From Gemmatimonadales bacterium UBA2975 (lineage in GTDB: Bacteria > Gemmatimonadota > Gemmatimonadetes > Longimicrobiales > Gaopeijiaceae), in the NCBI GenBank assembly GCA_002348265.1, contig DEAT01000080.1, forward strand, positions 55,080 through 119,079: 64,000 nucleotides of DNA, written 5' to 3'. Of this stretch, positions 16,122 through 25,166 are shown in pieces. How positions within the stretch are numbered: position 1 is the stretch's first letter; the number at the start of each line of letters is the position of its first letter. The notes beneath the pieces were generated by a model. That model ran no database searches, was not told the DNA's origin, and saw only the letters and a list, made by a program, of their open reading frames with translations. Both the position numbers and the translations under genes were made by a program.

Positions 16122-19100
16122 GTGACCAAAAACGCCGCATCCCGACCCCCACTCCCGGACGACGAAGCCCGAGCTCGCATCAAGTCGGACTTGGGTACGA
16201 ATTTATTTGTGGAGGCTGGAGCAGGGTCAGGTAAGACAACAGCTCTGGTGGATCGTCTTGTAGCTCTGATCTCGACCGGAACGGCTAAAGTGGACGAGAT
16301 AGCGGCAGTCACCTTTACTCGAAAGGCGGCAGCAGAACTAAGGGAACGGTTTCAAACGCAGGTAGAGCTTACGCTTAATGAGCATCGTGAGGTCGAAGTT
16401 CAGGACGATCTGATTGTGGGTCGCCTGGTCAACGCGCTTGATGATATCGATCGTGCATTCATAGGCACTATTCACTCCTTCTGTGCGCGTCTTCTCAGAG
16501 AACGGCCGATTGATGTCGGTCTTGATCCGGGCTTTGAAGAGCTCCGTGTTGAAGAGCGGGAAGAACTCCGTCGTCGTTTCTGGGATTCGTACCTAGAGAG
16601 ACTCACGCGCGATTGTGATCCGCGTCTCGAAAAACTATCGGAGGCCAAAGTTTCACCGGTCTCTCTCTACGGGATGTTTAAGGTCCTAGTCGATAATGAT
16701 GATGTTGTGTTTCCTACAGCGACGTCAGGTCTGCCGCCAGCTTCGGAGCTAGCAACGGTGCGGAAAGAACTCGAGTCTATTGTGTCCACCGGCTGGGAGC
16801 TAATGGACGAGAAACCGCATGAGGACGGTTGGGATGACCTGCAGAAACTCATCCGTAAGCTACACTTCGAGCGTGAGGTAACTGGTTGGAAAGAGACAAC
16901 GGATGTAATTAGCGCCGTTGCTCTCTTATGTAAGAAAGGCCCACGCGGGCACAAAGTGGTACAGAAGCGCTGGCGTGATAAAGCTTTGGCGAAGGCATTA
17001 TGCGAGCGTGTCGACAAGTTTGGAGTAGGGGATACACCTGCACACAGTCTCGTAAGCCGTTGGCTCGGATACCGATATTGTCTCGCGATCGACCTTGGTC
17101 GCGCAGCGGTGACCGAGTTCGCTGCTCACCGGATGCGCATAGGCAAGCTCGACTTTCAGGATCTTCTAGAACTTACTGGCCGGCTCTTGAGGGAAAATCC
17201 TCAAGTCCGGCGTTACCTAGGAGACCGTTATCGCTGCATCTTCGTAGACGAATTTCAGGATACGGATCCTCTTCAAGCGGAGATCGTGTTCCTGCTTGCT
17301 TCGGATCCTCCAGAAGATTCGTCCGGAGATATGGGAGTTGACTGGTGGTTTGCGAATCCTAGGCCGGGGTCACTCTTCGTCGTTGGGGATCCGAAGCAGA
17401 GCATCTATCGATTCCGTCGGGCTGATATCCAGTTCTATCGGTTGGTGAAAGAGCGCTTTGGTGAGTTTGGAGAAGTTCTGCGCCTCTCAACCAATTTCAG
17501 GTCTAGGCCTGCTATTGGTGAGCTCGTAAATCAGGTCTTCTCCGACCCCGACTTCTTTCCTGCTGAGGCGACAGATAGCCAGGCCGCGTTTGAGCGTTTG
17601 AATACAATACCGCCCAAAGGCGATGTCCCGTGCGAGGGAGTTTTCGTTTACGACGTTGATCCTGAAAGGACACGGCTGGAGGATGTGGCTGCTGATGACG
17701 GATTGCGAATTGCCTCATGGATTCGCGAGCGTGTCGACGCTGGTCAGAGGAATCCTGGAGACTTTCTTATTCTGACGAGGCTCCCAGACCAACTCATCGA
17801 ATATACTCAAGCCCTGGAGTCTCATGGGCTTCCAGTCTCGGTCACGGGAGCACGTATCGGTGTGGGCGGGGAGATAGAAGAACTAAAAGCCCTAATTCAG
17901 TGCATGATCGACCCCACTAATCCGGTGAGGGTTGTGGCTGTGCTTACGGGCCTCTTCTTCGGACTCGATTATGAGAAGTTTACACAGCACTCGTTGGGTG
18001 GCGGCACCTTTGACGTGATGAGGCCGGGGAGTGAGGGAAATGAGGATGTGCTCTCGGCTCTGAGGCGCCTGCACGGGTGGTGGCGTAGGTCTGTTTCGGA
18101 ACCGGCGGACATCTTTCTCGGGACTGTAACGAGCGAATTGGGGCTGCTGCCGTATGCGGCCGCGGAAGAACTTGGTACGCTGAGGGCCGGTGCACTGTTG
18201 TATGTACTTGATTCGGTGCGTGCTGCGGCTCTCGCTGGTGACGCGTCATTACCCGGTGCGCTTGCGGCAGTCCAAGCCGCTCTGGATCAGCAGCGTGCAG
18301 AAGCCCCGCTGGAACCGGGACGACCGGATGCTGTGCGATTAATGAATTTGCATCAGGCTAAAGGACTCCAGGGAAAAGTCGTTCTACTGGCTCAACCGAC
18401 GTCATCAGCGAACCCGCGGCGACCAAAGATACATACGACACGGAGCAGAGATGACGGGGCCAAGGGTTATATGCGCGTGACGGATGACCGGACAGGTCGT
18501 GACCTAGCCCGTCCGGAGAACTGGTTCGAGTATGAAGCACTCGAGAAGGATTTTAGTCGGGACGAGTATGTCCGCCTCCTCTACGTTGCGGTCACTCGTG
18601 CTGAGGAGGAACTAGTTATCTCTAGGTGGCCGAGAAAGAATCGTTCCCGTTCACCGTGGGCACCCCTCGAAACCTGGCTTGAAAACAATGCCGTCGCTCT
18701 TAGCTTGGAGCCTCGAACGGCCAGCGAGCGAGACACTCTCAGTTTTTCAACTGAAGAAGCAGGCAGCGAGGTTAAGCTAGCTTCTTCAGACCTTTCGAGG
18801 CGGGCTGTTCCGACGTTCCTGCATCAGACTGTCACCAGTCTCACAAAAGAAGAACTCTCACGCTCAGGTTCTCTTACTGACTCGGATCCGCGCGATGCAT
18901 CCCGGTCTCTGACAAAATCCATGAAGGAGCCGACTACGTCGCCTTCCGAATTTCGGGGCTATTCGTGGGGTAGCGCGGTCCATGCAGCACTGGCTTACAC
19001 GGCTGAGAGTGATTCGGATAAAACTCCGCAGGGGATTTTCAGAAACCTGCTGGTAGAGCATGGACGTCCGCTCGACGAGCATGGGGAGCCGACGGAATTA

Positions 19101-19613
19101 CGCGAGCTGATCGGACTAGTAAAAGCGGTCCAATCGTCGTCCCTTTGGAGTAGGGCGAAGACGGCTAAGCGCATGTTAACAGAAATCTCTTTTGCTCTGC
19201 CAGGGTTGAGTGACGGCGGGCCCGATCAGGAACATGATTCTGAATCTGAGTCGGGCCCCGGCCGTACACGCAGGCAGTTAGACCTCTTCGGCCAAGAACT
19301 CTCTAGGGATGAGGAGAAACAAGTGAGGTCTCGGCAGGGGTATGGGTACCCGGCAGCCGATATTGCAGAGGAAGAGAACACGCCGGTTTCGGTGCTGGAG
19401 GGCGTGATTGACCTCGCCTTCCGTGAGCGTGGTGGTTGGGTTGTAGCGGACTACAAAACGGATGTTGGAACTGATCCCGATTTTACGGCTAGAGAGGCGG
19501 CCTACCGTCGTCAGGTTGATCTATATGCTGAGGCTTGGGCTCAGCTGACCGGTGAGCCCGTGAAAGAGCGAATTCTCTTTTTCACGGCCCAGGACCGTAT
19601 TGAGCAGTGGTAG
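16122..19613 (+). CDS. AddA-like UvrD-family helicase with C-terminal nuclease
   Basis: ATP-dependent exonuclease subunit of about 1163 residues acting in double-strand-break repair. Helicase motifs: Walker A EAGAGSGKTTALVDRL (about residues 31-46), TFTRKAAAELRERF, FVDEFQDTDPLQAEI, VVGDPKQSIYRFRRAD, NLHQAKGLQGKVV and LLYVAVTRAEEEL. A RecB-type nuclease domain closes the protein (EGVIDLAFRERGGWVVADYKTD), with the D...DYK catalytic pattern. The start is GTG 16122. No AddB partner lies next to it: the 160 bases upstream have no gene and the downstream gene runs toward it. It therefore acts alone or its partner is elsewhere. RecB without RecC is an alternative label. Confidence 0.88.
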   Translation: MTKNAASRPPLPDDEARARIKSDLGTNLFVEAGAGSGKTTALVDRLVALISTGTAKVDEIAAVTFTRKAAAELRERFQTQVELTLNEHREVEVQDDLIVGRLVNALDDIDRAFIGTIHSFCARLLRERPIDVGLDPGFEELRVEEREELRRRFWDSYLERLTRDCDPRLEKLSEAKVSPVSLYGMFKVLVDNDDVVFPTATSGLPPASELATVRKELESIVSTGWELMDEKPHEDGWDDLQKLIRKLHFEREVTGWKETTDVISAVALLCKKGPRGHKVVQKRWRDKALAKALCERVDKFGVGDTPAHSLVSRWLGYRYCLAIDLGRAAVTEFAAHRMRIGKLDFQDLLELTGRLLRENPQVRRYLGDRYRCIFVDEFQDTDPLQAEIVFLLASDPPEDSSGDMGVDWWFANPRPGSLFVVGDPKQSIYRFRRADIQFYRLVKERFGEFGEVLRLSTNFRSRPAIGELVNQVFSDPDFFPAEATDSQAAFERLNTIPPKGDVPCEGVFVYDVDPERTRLEDVAADDGLRIASWIRERVDAGQRNPGDFLILTRLPDQLIEYTQALESHGLPVSVTGARIGVGGEIEELKALIQCMIDPTNPVRVVAVLTGLFFGLDYEKFTQHSLGGGTFDVMRPGSEGNEDVLSALRRLHGWWRRSVSEPADIFLGTVTSELGLLPYAAAEELGTLRAGALLYVLDSVRAAALAGDASLPGALAAVQAALDQQRAEAPLEPGRPDAVRLMNLHQAKGLQGKVVLLAQPTSSANPRRPKIHTTRSRDDGAKGYMRVTDDRTGRDLARPENWFEYEALEKDFSRDEYVRLLYVAVTRAEEELVISRWPRKNRSRSPWAPLETWLENNAVALSLEPRTASERDTLSFSTEEAGSEVKLASSDLSRRAVPTFLHQTVTSLTKEELSRSGSLTDSDPRDASRSLTKSMKEPTTSPSEFRGYSWGSAVHAALAYTAESDSDKTPQGIFRNLLVEHGRPLDEHGEPTELRELIGLVKAVQSSSLWSRAKTAKRMLTEISFALPGLSDGGPDQEHDSESESGPGRTRRQLDLFGQELSRDEEKQVRSRQGYGYPAADIAEEENTPVSVLEGVIDLAFRERGGWVVADYKTDVGTDPDFTAREAAYRRQVDLYAEAWAQLTGEPVKERILFFTAQDRIEQW

Positions 19614-19624
19614 TGATCCAGGTT

Positions 19625-21151
19625 CTAGCGGTGATCGGTCCGGACCTCTAAAGAGCGACCCTGATACATCCGTGGATCGACACCATCGATACGGGTCACC
19701 CTACGTCGCCCGCCGCCGGGGACTGTGATTTCCACGTCCACCTTCTGCCCACCCGGCACGCCAAAATGCACTGGAAGATCTGATTGTGCGTCGTAGCCAG
19801 ATCCTGAGTCGACGCGGCGTGTTCCGAGAAGACGGTCAGTTCCGGAGACGAAGAGTCGTACCTCGGAACCAGGCCTGGTGCTATGCCCCTTCTCGTCTAA
19901 AACACGAACTTGCAGCGAGTGCCACGCAAATTCAGGACGTAGCAGGTTTTCAAGAAGGGCATGTGTGCCGTCTATTGCTGACCCGGCCAAGGCTAGATCA
20001 AGATCCCCGTCCAAGTCATAGTCTACCCAAGTGGCGCCATGGCTAGCATTACGCTCCAAGATTTCCAGTGGGGTAACGTCGATGAATTTTATGTCTCCTT
20101 CGCGGCGCATGAGCCAATCCCGATAGTGCACCTCCCCTCCAACAGTTCCGTTAACAAACAGGTCAACCGAGCCGTCATGATCGAAATCGGCCCAAGCGCA
20201 AGTATCGTAGCGCGAAGGATTTGCGACCCCGACCTCGTTGGCTCTGTTCAGCCATCCGTCGGGTGTGCGCTCGAGCAGTCCGTTTGGGCCGTAGTTGGCG
20301 AAAAACAGGTCGAAATCTCCGTCGGCATCGTAGTCGACGGAGCATGGTCGCACTGAGCCTTGACTCTCATCTCCTAAAGCCCTTCCGCCGCCGTGTATTT
20401 CTTCTTCCTGTGACTCGGTAAAACCAGCTTCGCTGCCGAGATAGAGTCCGTTGGCATCGCCATTCATATTGGTGACAATGACGTCGAGCCATCCATCACC
20501 ATCATCGAACCACAAGGCGCCTACTGTGCGTCGCGTATCATTGAGTCCAAGGTTGTGTGCCTCGTTCTTGAACTTTCCGGCTGTTTGTATAAAAAGATGG
20601 TTCGGTCCGTCACGCATTGCCAGAAAGAGGTCTAGGTCACCGTCGGCGTCCACATCGACCCAGGCGGCTTGTCTGGTGGTCCCACTCACTATCCTTAGAC
20701 CTACCATCTCCGACACCTCGGTGAATGTGGCTCCGTTGTTCTTCCATAGCGCGATAACGGGCTCTTCACCCGAGTAACCGAGCAACAGGTCTGGATCCCC
20801 GTCTGAATCGAAGTCCCCCCACGCTGATGTGCGCACAGAGCGTTTAGTCATGAGTCCGACCTCAGCTGCGATCTCCACGAAGCCGTCGATCCCGTCGTTT
20901 CTGTAGAGCCGACTCGGCGTTCCGTTGAAGCCAACGAAACGGTCAGGGTCACCGTCTAGGTCTATGTCGGCCCAGGCGTCGGTTAATGCTCCACCTTCGT
21001 CGAACAACTCTTCCGAGACAGGTGAGAAGCGTACAGGCTGAAAGTCGGCACGGTCACATCCTTCTAACAGTGCTACAAAGGCAAGCCCAGCAAACATTTG
21101 CCAGCTCATGAAGTGAGTCGCTGACCGAGTTCTTTGTGCTCCTGTTTTCAT
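19625..21151 (-). CDS. FG-GAP/VCBS-repeat lipoprotein with ASPIC/UnbV C-terminus
   Basis: Secreted or surface protein of 508 residues. A lipoprotein-type signal ends at LLEGC (about residue 32). It is followed by about seven beta-propeller repeats, each with a calcium-binding DxDxDG loop (DIDLDGDPDRF, DFDSDGDPDLLL, DVDADGDLDLFL, DYDADGDFDLFF, DFDHDGSVDLFV, DYDLDGDLDLAL). The end (VRLFVSGTDRLLGTRRVDSGSGYDAQSD) matches the ASPIC/UnbV domain. The ATG at 21151 overlaps the amidohydrolase stop as ATGA, so it is the last gene of a leftward operon. Function is probably structural or binding at the cell surface; the substrate is unknown. Confidence 0.85.
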   Translation of the reverse strand: MKTGAQRTRSATHFMSWQMFAGLAFVALLEGCDRADFQPVRFSPVSEELFDEGGALTDAWADIDLDGDPDRFVGFNGTPSRLYRNDGIDGFVEIAAEVGLMTKRSVRTSAWGDFDSDGDPDLLLGYSGEEPVIALWKNNGATFTEVSEMVGLRIVSGTTRQAAWVDVDADGDLDLFLAMRDGPNHLFIQTAGKFKNEAHNLGLNDTRRTVGALWFDDGDGWLDVIVTNMNGDANGLYLGSEAGFTESQEEEIHGGGRALGDESQGSVRPCSVDYDADGDFDLFFANYGPNGLLERTPDGWLNRANEVGVANPSRYDTCAWADFDHDGSVDLFVNGTVGGEVHYRDWLMRREGDIKFIDVTPLEILERNASHGATWVDYDLDGDLDLALAGSAIDGTHALLENLLRPEFAWHSLQVRVLDEKGHSTRPGSEVRLFVSGTDRLLGTRRVDSGSGYDAQSDLPVHFGVPGGQKVDVEITVPGGGRRRVTRIDGVDPRMYQGRSLEVRTDHR

Positions 21152-22473
21152 CTTTGCACATCGTTTCGGACGATTTCCCCTCCCTTCATCACGAAAAGGA
21201 CGCGTTCCAGTGCCGTTATGTCTTCCAATGGGTTCCCTGGAACTGCTACTACATCAGCGAATTTTCCGGTTTCTAGGCTTCCGACGTCTGCCTCCCAACC
21301 CATGATCCTAGCGTTGAGACTGGTAGCCGCGGTGATAGCGTCCATGGGTTTTTCCCCATTTTGAACCCGAATGCTGAATTCACGGGCGTTCTGGTCGTGT
21401 GGAAAAGCACCGGCATCAGTTCCAAAGCCGATGGGTAGTCCTGCCTCGAGGGCTTTTCGAAAAGTTGCGTTTCGGTAGCGCATCATCTCAGTAGATCTTT
21501 GGACCTGCTCCGGAGGAATCCCCATGGCTGCACCTTCCCGTGGTACGATCACTCCCACATATAGGGTTGGGACGTAGTATGTGTAGTCTTGGGCTAGCAG
21601 CATTTGTATGGCTTCGTCGTCCATCATAGAACCGTGATCAACAGTCCTGACTCCGGCACGGATTGCTGCCTTGATCCCCTCCGCTCCATGCGCGTGCGCT
21701 GCCACGAAACGGTCCCAGCGCCCTGCCTCCACGACGGCTACGGCAAGCTCCTCATCTGAGTACTGCTGCGCCCCTGGTGAGATCCCGCGCGACAGTACTG
21801 CACCGGTCGCCAGGATCTTTATGAAGTCCGCTCCCTGCTTGAGGTTTGTCCTCACCGCTTTTCGCACCTCATCTACACCGTCGGCAAGATTGCGAACAGC
21901 CGGGACATCGACGTAGATCGAGAACTGACGAGCATCACCGGCACCACCTGTCGCGGATACGTAATTTCCGGCGACCATCATTCTCGGGCCGGGGAGGGTC
22001 CCCTCATCGATAATGTTGCGAAGATCCACGTCGGTAAATGACCAGGCCGGTCCCATGTCTCGGACCGTGGTAAAGCCACTGCGCAGGGCGGTAAGCGCGT
22101 TGGCCGCACCGTAGAGCGCCGCTTCGGACGGTGTGGTTGTCACCAAAACTCTCTCCCAGTAAGCGTCCTCTGCGTCAGTCAGGTGTGTGTGTAGGTCGAT
22201 GAGTCCAGGGAGCAGGGTTGCATCTCCCAAGTCCACACGTTCGTCGTGTGCTTGTCCGGTTACGTTCTGCCCAACGGCGACAATACGGTCTCCGGCTACC
22301 AGCACTGCCCCTGGTTGCTGGAGGTTCCCGAAACCGTCGATCAAGCGATCCGCGGTTATGAGCGTTCGGACTGTTGCGTCCTGCGCTGTAAGGGGCGGCG
22401 CGAACAGGAAGGATGAGATTAGTAGGACGGGGACAAAGGCTTTACGGTGTGATGCATTAAGGAAAGAATTCAT
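21148..22473 (-). CDS. Secreted metal-dependent amidohydrolase (imidazolonepropionase/prolidase-like)
   Basis: Exported amidohydrolase of about 441 residues. A signal peptide (FVPVLLISSFLFAPPLTAQ) precedes the barrel. Metal-site motifs are in order: DLHTHL, KILATGAV with the probably carboxylated Lys, AAHAHG, TVDHGSMM, and GTDAGAFPHDQ. GKFADVVAVPGNPLEDI near the end is typical of this family, whose relatives cleave X-Pro dipeptides or aryl amides. I chose ATG 22473 because it begins a clean signal peptide. The frame is open to ATG 22590, which overlaps the upstream PhoD stop as ATGA, so translational coupling from 22590 cannot be excluded. Periplasmic. Confidence 0.85.
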   Translation of the reverse strand: MNSFLNASHRKAFVPVLLISSFLFAPPLTAQDATVRTLITADRLIDGFGNLQQPGAVLVAGDRIVAVGQNVTGQAHDERVDLGDATLLPGLIDLHTHLTDAEDAYWERVLVTTTPSEAALYGAANALTALRSGFTTVRDMGPAWSFTDVDLRNIIDEGTLPGPRMMVAGNYVSATGGAGDARQFSIYVDVPAVRNLADGVDEVRKAVRTNLKQGADFIKILATGAVLSRGISPGAQQYSDEELAVAVVEAGRWDRFVAAHAHGAEGIKAAIRAGVRTVDHGSMMDDEAIQMLLAQDYTYYVPTLYVGVIVPREGAAMGIPPEQVQRSTEMMRYRNATFRKALEAGLPIGFGTDAGAFPHDQNAREFSIRVQNGEKPMDAITAATSLNARIMGWEADVGSLETGKFADVVAVPGNPLEDITALERVLFVMKGGEIVRNDVQR

Positions 22474-22586
22474 CAGAAATTCGGTTGAACGATGCGGTGG
22501 GAGCCGCTTCGAATGTTTAGGTACGGACGGATACCCACAAGTCGAATTGAGAGTTAGCTGCCCTGCCAGCACAGTTGCGCAAGGGC

Positions 22587-25163
22587 TCATTGAGTGAAGT
22601 CGAAAAAAAGCGTTGTTGCTGGCTGCCTATTCGGTTGAACGGTGCGTTCGAGCCAGCGAGCTTGGTCCGGATCACCGATGCGCACTACGTGAGGCCCATA
22701 GTCGAAGACAGGGAGATTGAATTCCATTCCCTTTATCCTTCGTGAATAAACCAGTTTTCCTGAGACTGATCGGAGCTCTACAACCGGGTCATGCTCTAGT
22801 CCACGAACGCGGATGGACGGGAGATATCCGACAGGTTTGCGTCCGTCTCCATCGTCACTGTGTAAGGTGATCGGCCATCCTTCGAACTGCCCCGCTTGAT
22901 CTTGTGACGGGTCCACATGCCTTGGCCAGCACTCAATTGTGATCCGCTCATTTGCCTTGTCGAAGATTACGATGCCATAGCCCGTCACGCGGTCATGGAG
23001 GAGGGCGGGTTGCAGTCCTGTTGCGCGTGGATTGGCTGAAGCGTGGACGGTTATCCGGTTTCCGAATCCGTCAAGAAAGTCTCCAGTGTACTCCGGGCCG
23101 GGTATGTCCAAGGGAGCTTGGCGGTCTTCACGAGGTGGCCACCAGCGTCTAGGCCAGATGTTATTGAGGGCCGGGCCAGTAAAGGTGAAGCCGGCATCCC
23201 CAAAGTCGTCGATGCCGTGTCTTACTACTGTCGCTAGGTGTTGATCACCCGCGATGTGGAAAGCTGAACACCGGCGTAGGATTCTAAGCACGTCATCGCG
23301 TTTTTGAGAAGGCCAGCCGTTGGAATCCATATCAGCCGCGATCTTGTCGCCCTCCACATATGTTCCGGGTTGTGGCATTGGGAGTGAGGGCAGTATAGCC
23401 CCGCTCATCGCGTCACTGGGAATCGAGTGCACGGACGCAAAGTTTGTCTGGGAGAGAACCACCTTCATCTGCGCTGACCCACTCCAGTCCTCTGACCATG
23501 CTTCGAGGAAGTTCATTTGCCGGGTTCCCAGTAGTTCCGAGCCTGGCGGATCGCGGTGCTGGGTTACATCGAAGTCTGGGTTCTGAATCCAGCCATTCAG
23601 TACTCTAGCCTCAGTCGGCATTACATTCGACGGAGATGATTTAAATTTTCGGTCTTCGAGAATCGCGAAGCTGACACCCCCGTAGTCCCATCGCGTGTAG
23701 TATACACCGATCCCTTGATCCACTGGAGTCGGATCGTAGGGGTCTGGGAGGTGGCTCGTTTGAGCGACTTGAACTGCATTAACCCACTCTGGCGGCATCT
23801 TGAACCCGCCCTGGTCCTGAGCCTGGGCACCCCATCCTGATTCAGTAGGGGCCTTTTTTCCACTTTCTCCCCAAATGTTACCGTGGTAGACGTCGTGGTC
23901 ATCAGGGATGAAGGCGGTCGGTATGTTGCGGAATATCTCTCTGTATGACCACCCGAACATGTACCATTTATGCAGCATGTCGAGCGAGGCTATTTCGATT
24001 GTGTCGGTCTGAATTCCGAATCCCCCTGATCCCTCGTAGAATTGGTCTCCCAGAAACAGGGCTAAGTCTGGGCTATGCTTTAAGACGTGACTGACTACGT
24101 CGGCGTCGGGGAACCCGTGGTCTGCGTTGCAGCTGAAGACTGCTGCGCGAACTGGAGTCAGGAGACCGGGCTCTTCCGCTATTGTGCCTAGGTATTCGAA
24201 TGTTTCTGGACAGTTTCCTAGGGGCAGTGTTAGCCGAACCCGATATTTTGCGGGACGAGTCGCGTCCCATTCCTCTACTCGAAAACGTGCCGTTCTCGAC
24301 AGCCTATCTACATGGGCTGTTGCGACTGTCTCCCAAATATCATCCGGAGTGCGGATGTCGAGTTCGCATCTCACACCGGGAATACTCTCGATCGGAGCGA
24401 GTTGGGCTGTGAGTTTCAGCACGCCTCTATGGGCCGTGTATTGTGCGAACATGATAGGGCCGAATTCCGCAGCTGGGTCGGTCTCGATGCCGAGCCCCGA
24501 TATTGTCCAGTCGCGGAAGATTGCGCCCGCACCCGGGCGCTGTTCCCCGACATGACTTAGAAGAGCGATGCTCCCGATTACGTCGCTTTCCGTATGGCCT
24601 TCGTGGGACAGGCTCGCGAGTTCCGTTCCGGTGCTGGCTGATCTAGCGACGAGCTCAATCCGAGATCCTGAGTTCGACCTCGTGATAGCCGCATCGAGCC
24701 GCAGAGACCCATATGAAGAAATCGGATACTTAGAACGTGCTGAACCAATCACGAGCGCTCCCGACCCGTCGATGCCCACATCTAGGCCATTTCCATGCAC
24801 GACTGCTGAGCGGATATCGTCGACTGGACCCTTTAGACCAATACGAAAGCCTGTCACTGCATCGGAACCTTCGACGGTCCTCACGACTTCGACGGAAGTC
24901 ATGAAATTCCCTTCTTTGGCATAGTGCGTGAGGCAATGCAGAGTCCGGTTTGGGGCGCAAACTTGGCAGACGAGCGAGCCCTGCATGACCTGCCAATCTT
25001 GGAGTCGATTTCCCCAATGTTCGGGGCCAGCCCAGCCCATATTCGGCCACTGATGCCAGCGGCTGATGAATCCAGTTTCTTGCGCTGACAAAAGCCGGGT
25101 GCTCAATCTTTCGGAACTCATGGCCGCCATCATCATCAACTTCAATGTCTCACGCCGATCCAT
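22587..25163 (-). CDS. PhoD-like metallophosphatase with N-terminal beta-sandwich domain
   Basis: Exported protein of 858 residues. The N-terminus (MDRRETLKLMMMAAM) resembles a Tat signal. Residues about 40-220 form a LamG/concanavalin-like domain. The remainder is a PhoD-type calcineurin-like phosphatase: FSCNADHG, LALFLGDQFYEG, FIPDDHDVYHGN, HIAGDQHLATVV. The C-terminal part (HDRVTGYGIVIFDKANERITIECWPR) is a further beta region. It probably hydrolyses a phosphate diester or monoester in the periplasm, with the sandwich domain binding a sugar or polymer (inference). It lies 3 bases downstream of the sulfatase gene and its stop overlaps the amidohydrolase frame, so it is operonic. Confidence 0.85.
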   Translation of the reverse strand: MDRRETLKLMMMAAMSSERLSTRLLSAQETGFISRWHQWPNMGWAGPEHWGNRLQDWQVMQGSLVCQVCAPNRTLHCLTHYAKEGNFMTSVEVVRTVEGSDAVTGFRIGLKGPVDDIRSAVVHGNGLDVGIDGSGALVIGSARSKYPISSYGSLRLDAAITRSNSGSRIELVARSASTGTELASLSHEGHTESDVIGSIALLSHVGEQRPGAGAIFRDWTISGLGIETDPAAEFGPIMFAQYTAHRGVLKLTAQLAPIESIPGVRCELDIRTPDDIWETVATAHVDRLSRTARFRVEEWDATRPAKYRVRLTLPLGNCPETFEYLGTIAEEPGLLTPVRAAVFSCNADHGFPDADVVSHVLKHSPDLALFLGDQFYEGSGGFGIQTDTIEIASLDMLHKWYMFGWSYREIFRNIPTAFIPDDHDVYHGNIWGESGKKAPTESGWGAQAQDQGGFKMPPEWVNAVQVAQTSHLPDPYDPTPVDQGIGVYYTRWDYGGVSFAILEDRKFKSSPSNVMPTEARVLNGWIQNPDFDVTQHRDPPGSELLGTRQMNFLEAWSEDWSGSAQMKVVLSQTNFASVHSIPSDAMSGAILPSLPMPQPGTYVEGDKIAADMDSNGWPSQKRDDVLRILRRCSAFHIAGDQHLATVVRHGIDDFGDAGFTFTGPALNNIWPRRWWPPREDRQAPLDIPGPEYTGDFLDGFGNRITVHASANPRATGLQPALLHDRVTGYGIVIFDKANERITIECWPRHVDPSQDQAGQFEGWPITLHSDDGDGRKPVGYLPSIRVRGLEHDPVVELRSVSGKLVYSRRIKGMEFNLPVFDYGPHVVRIGDPDQARWLERTVQPNRQPATTLFFDFTQ

Positions 25164-25166
25164 GAG

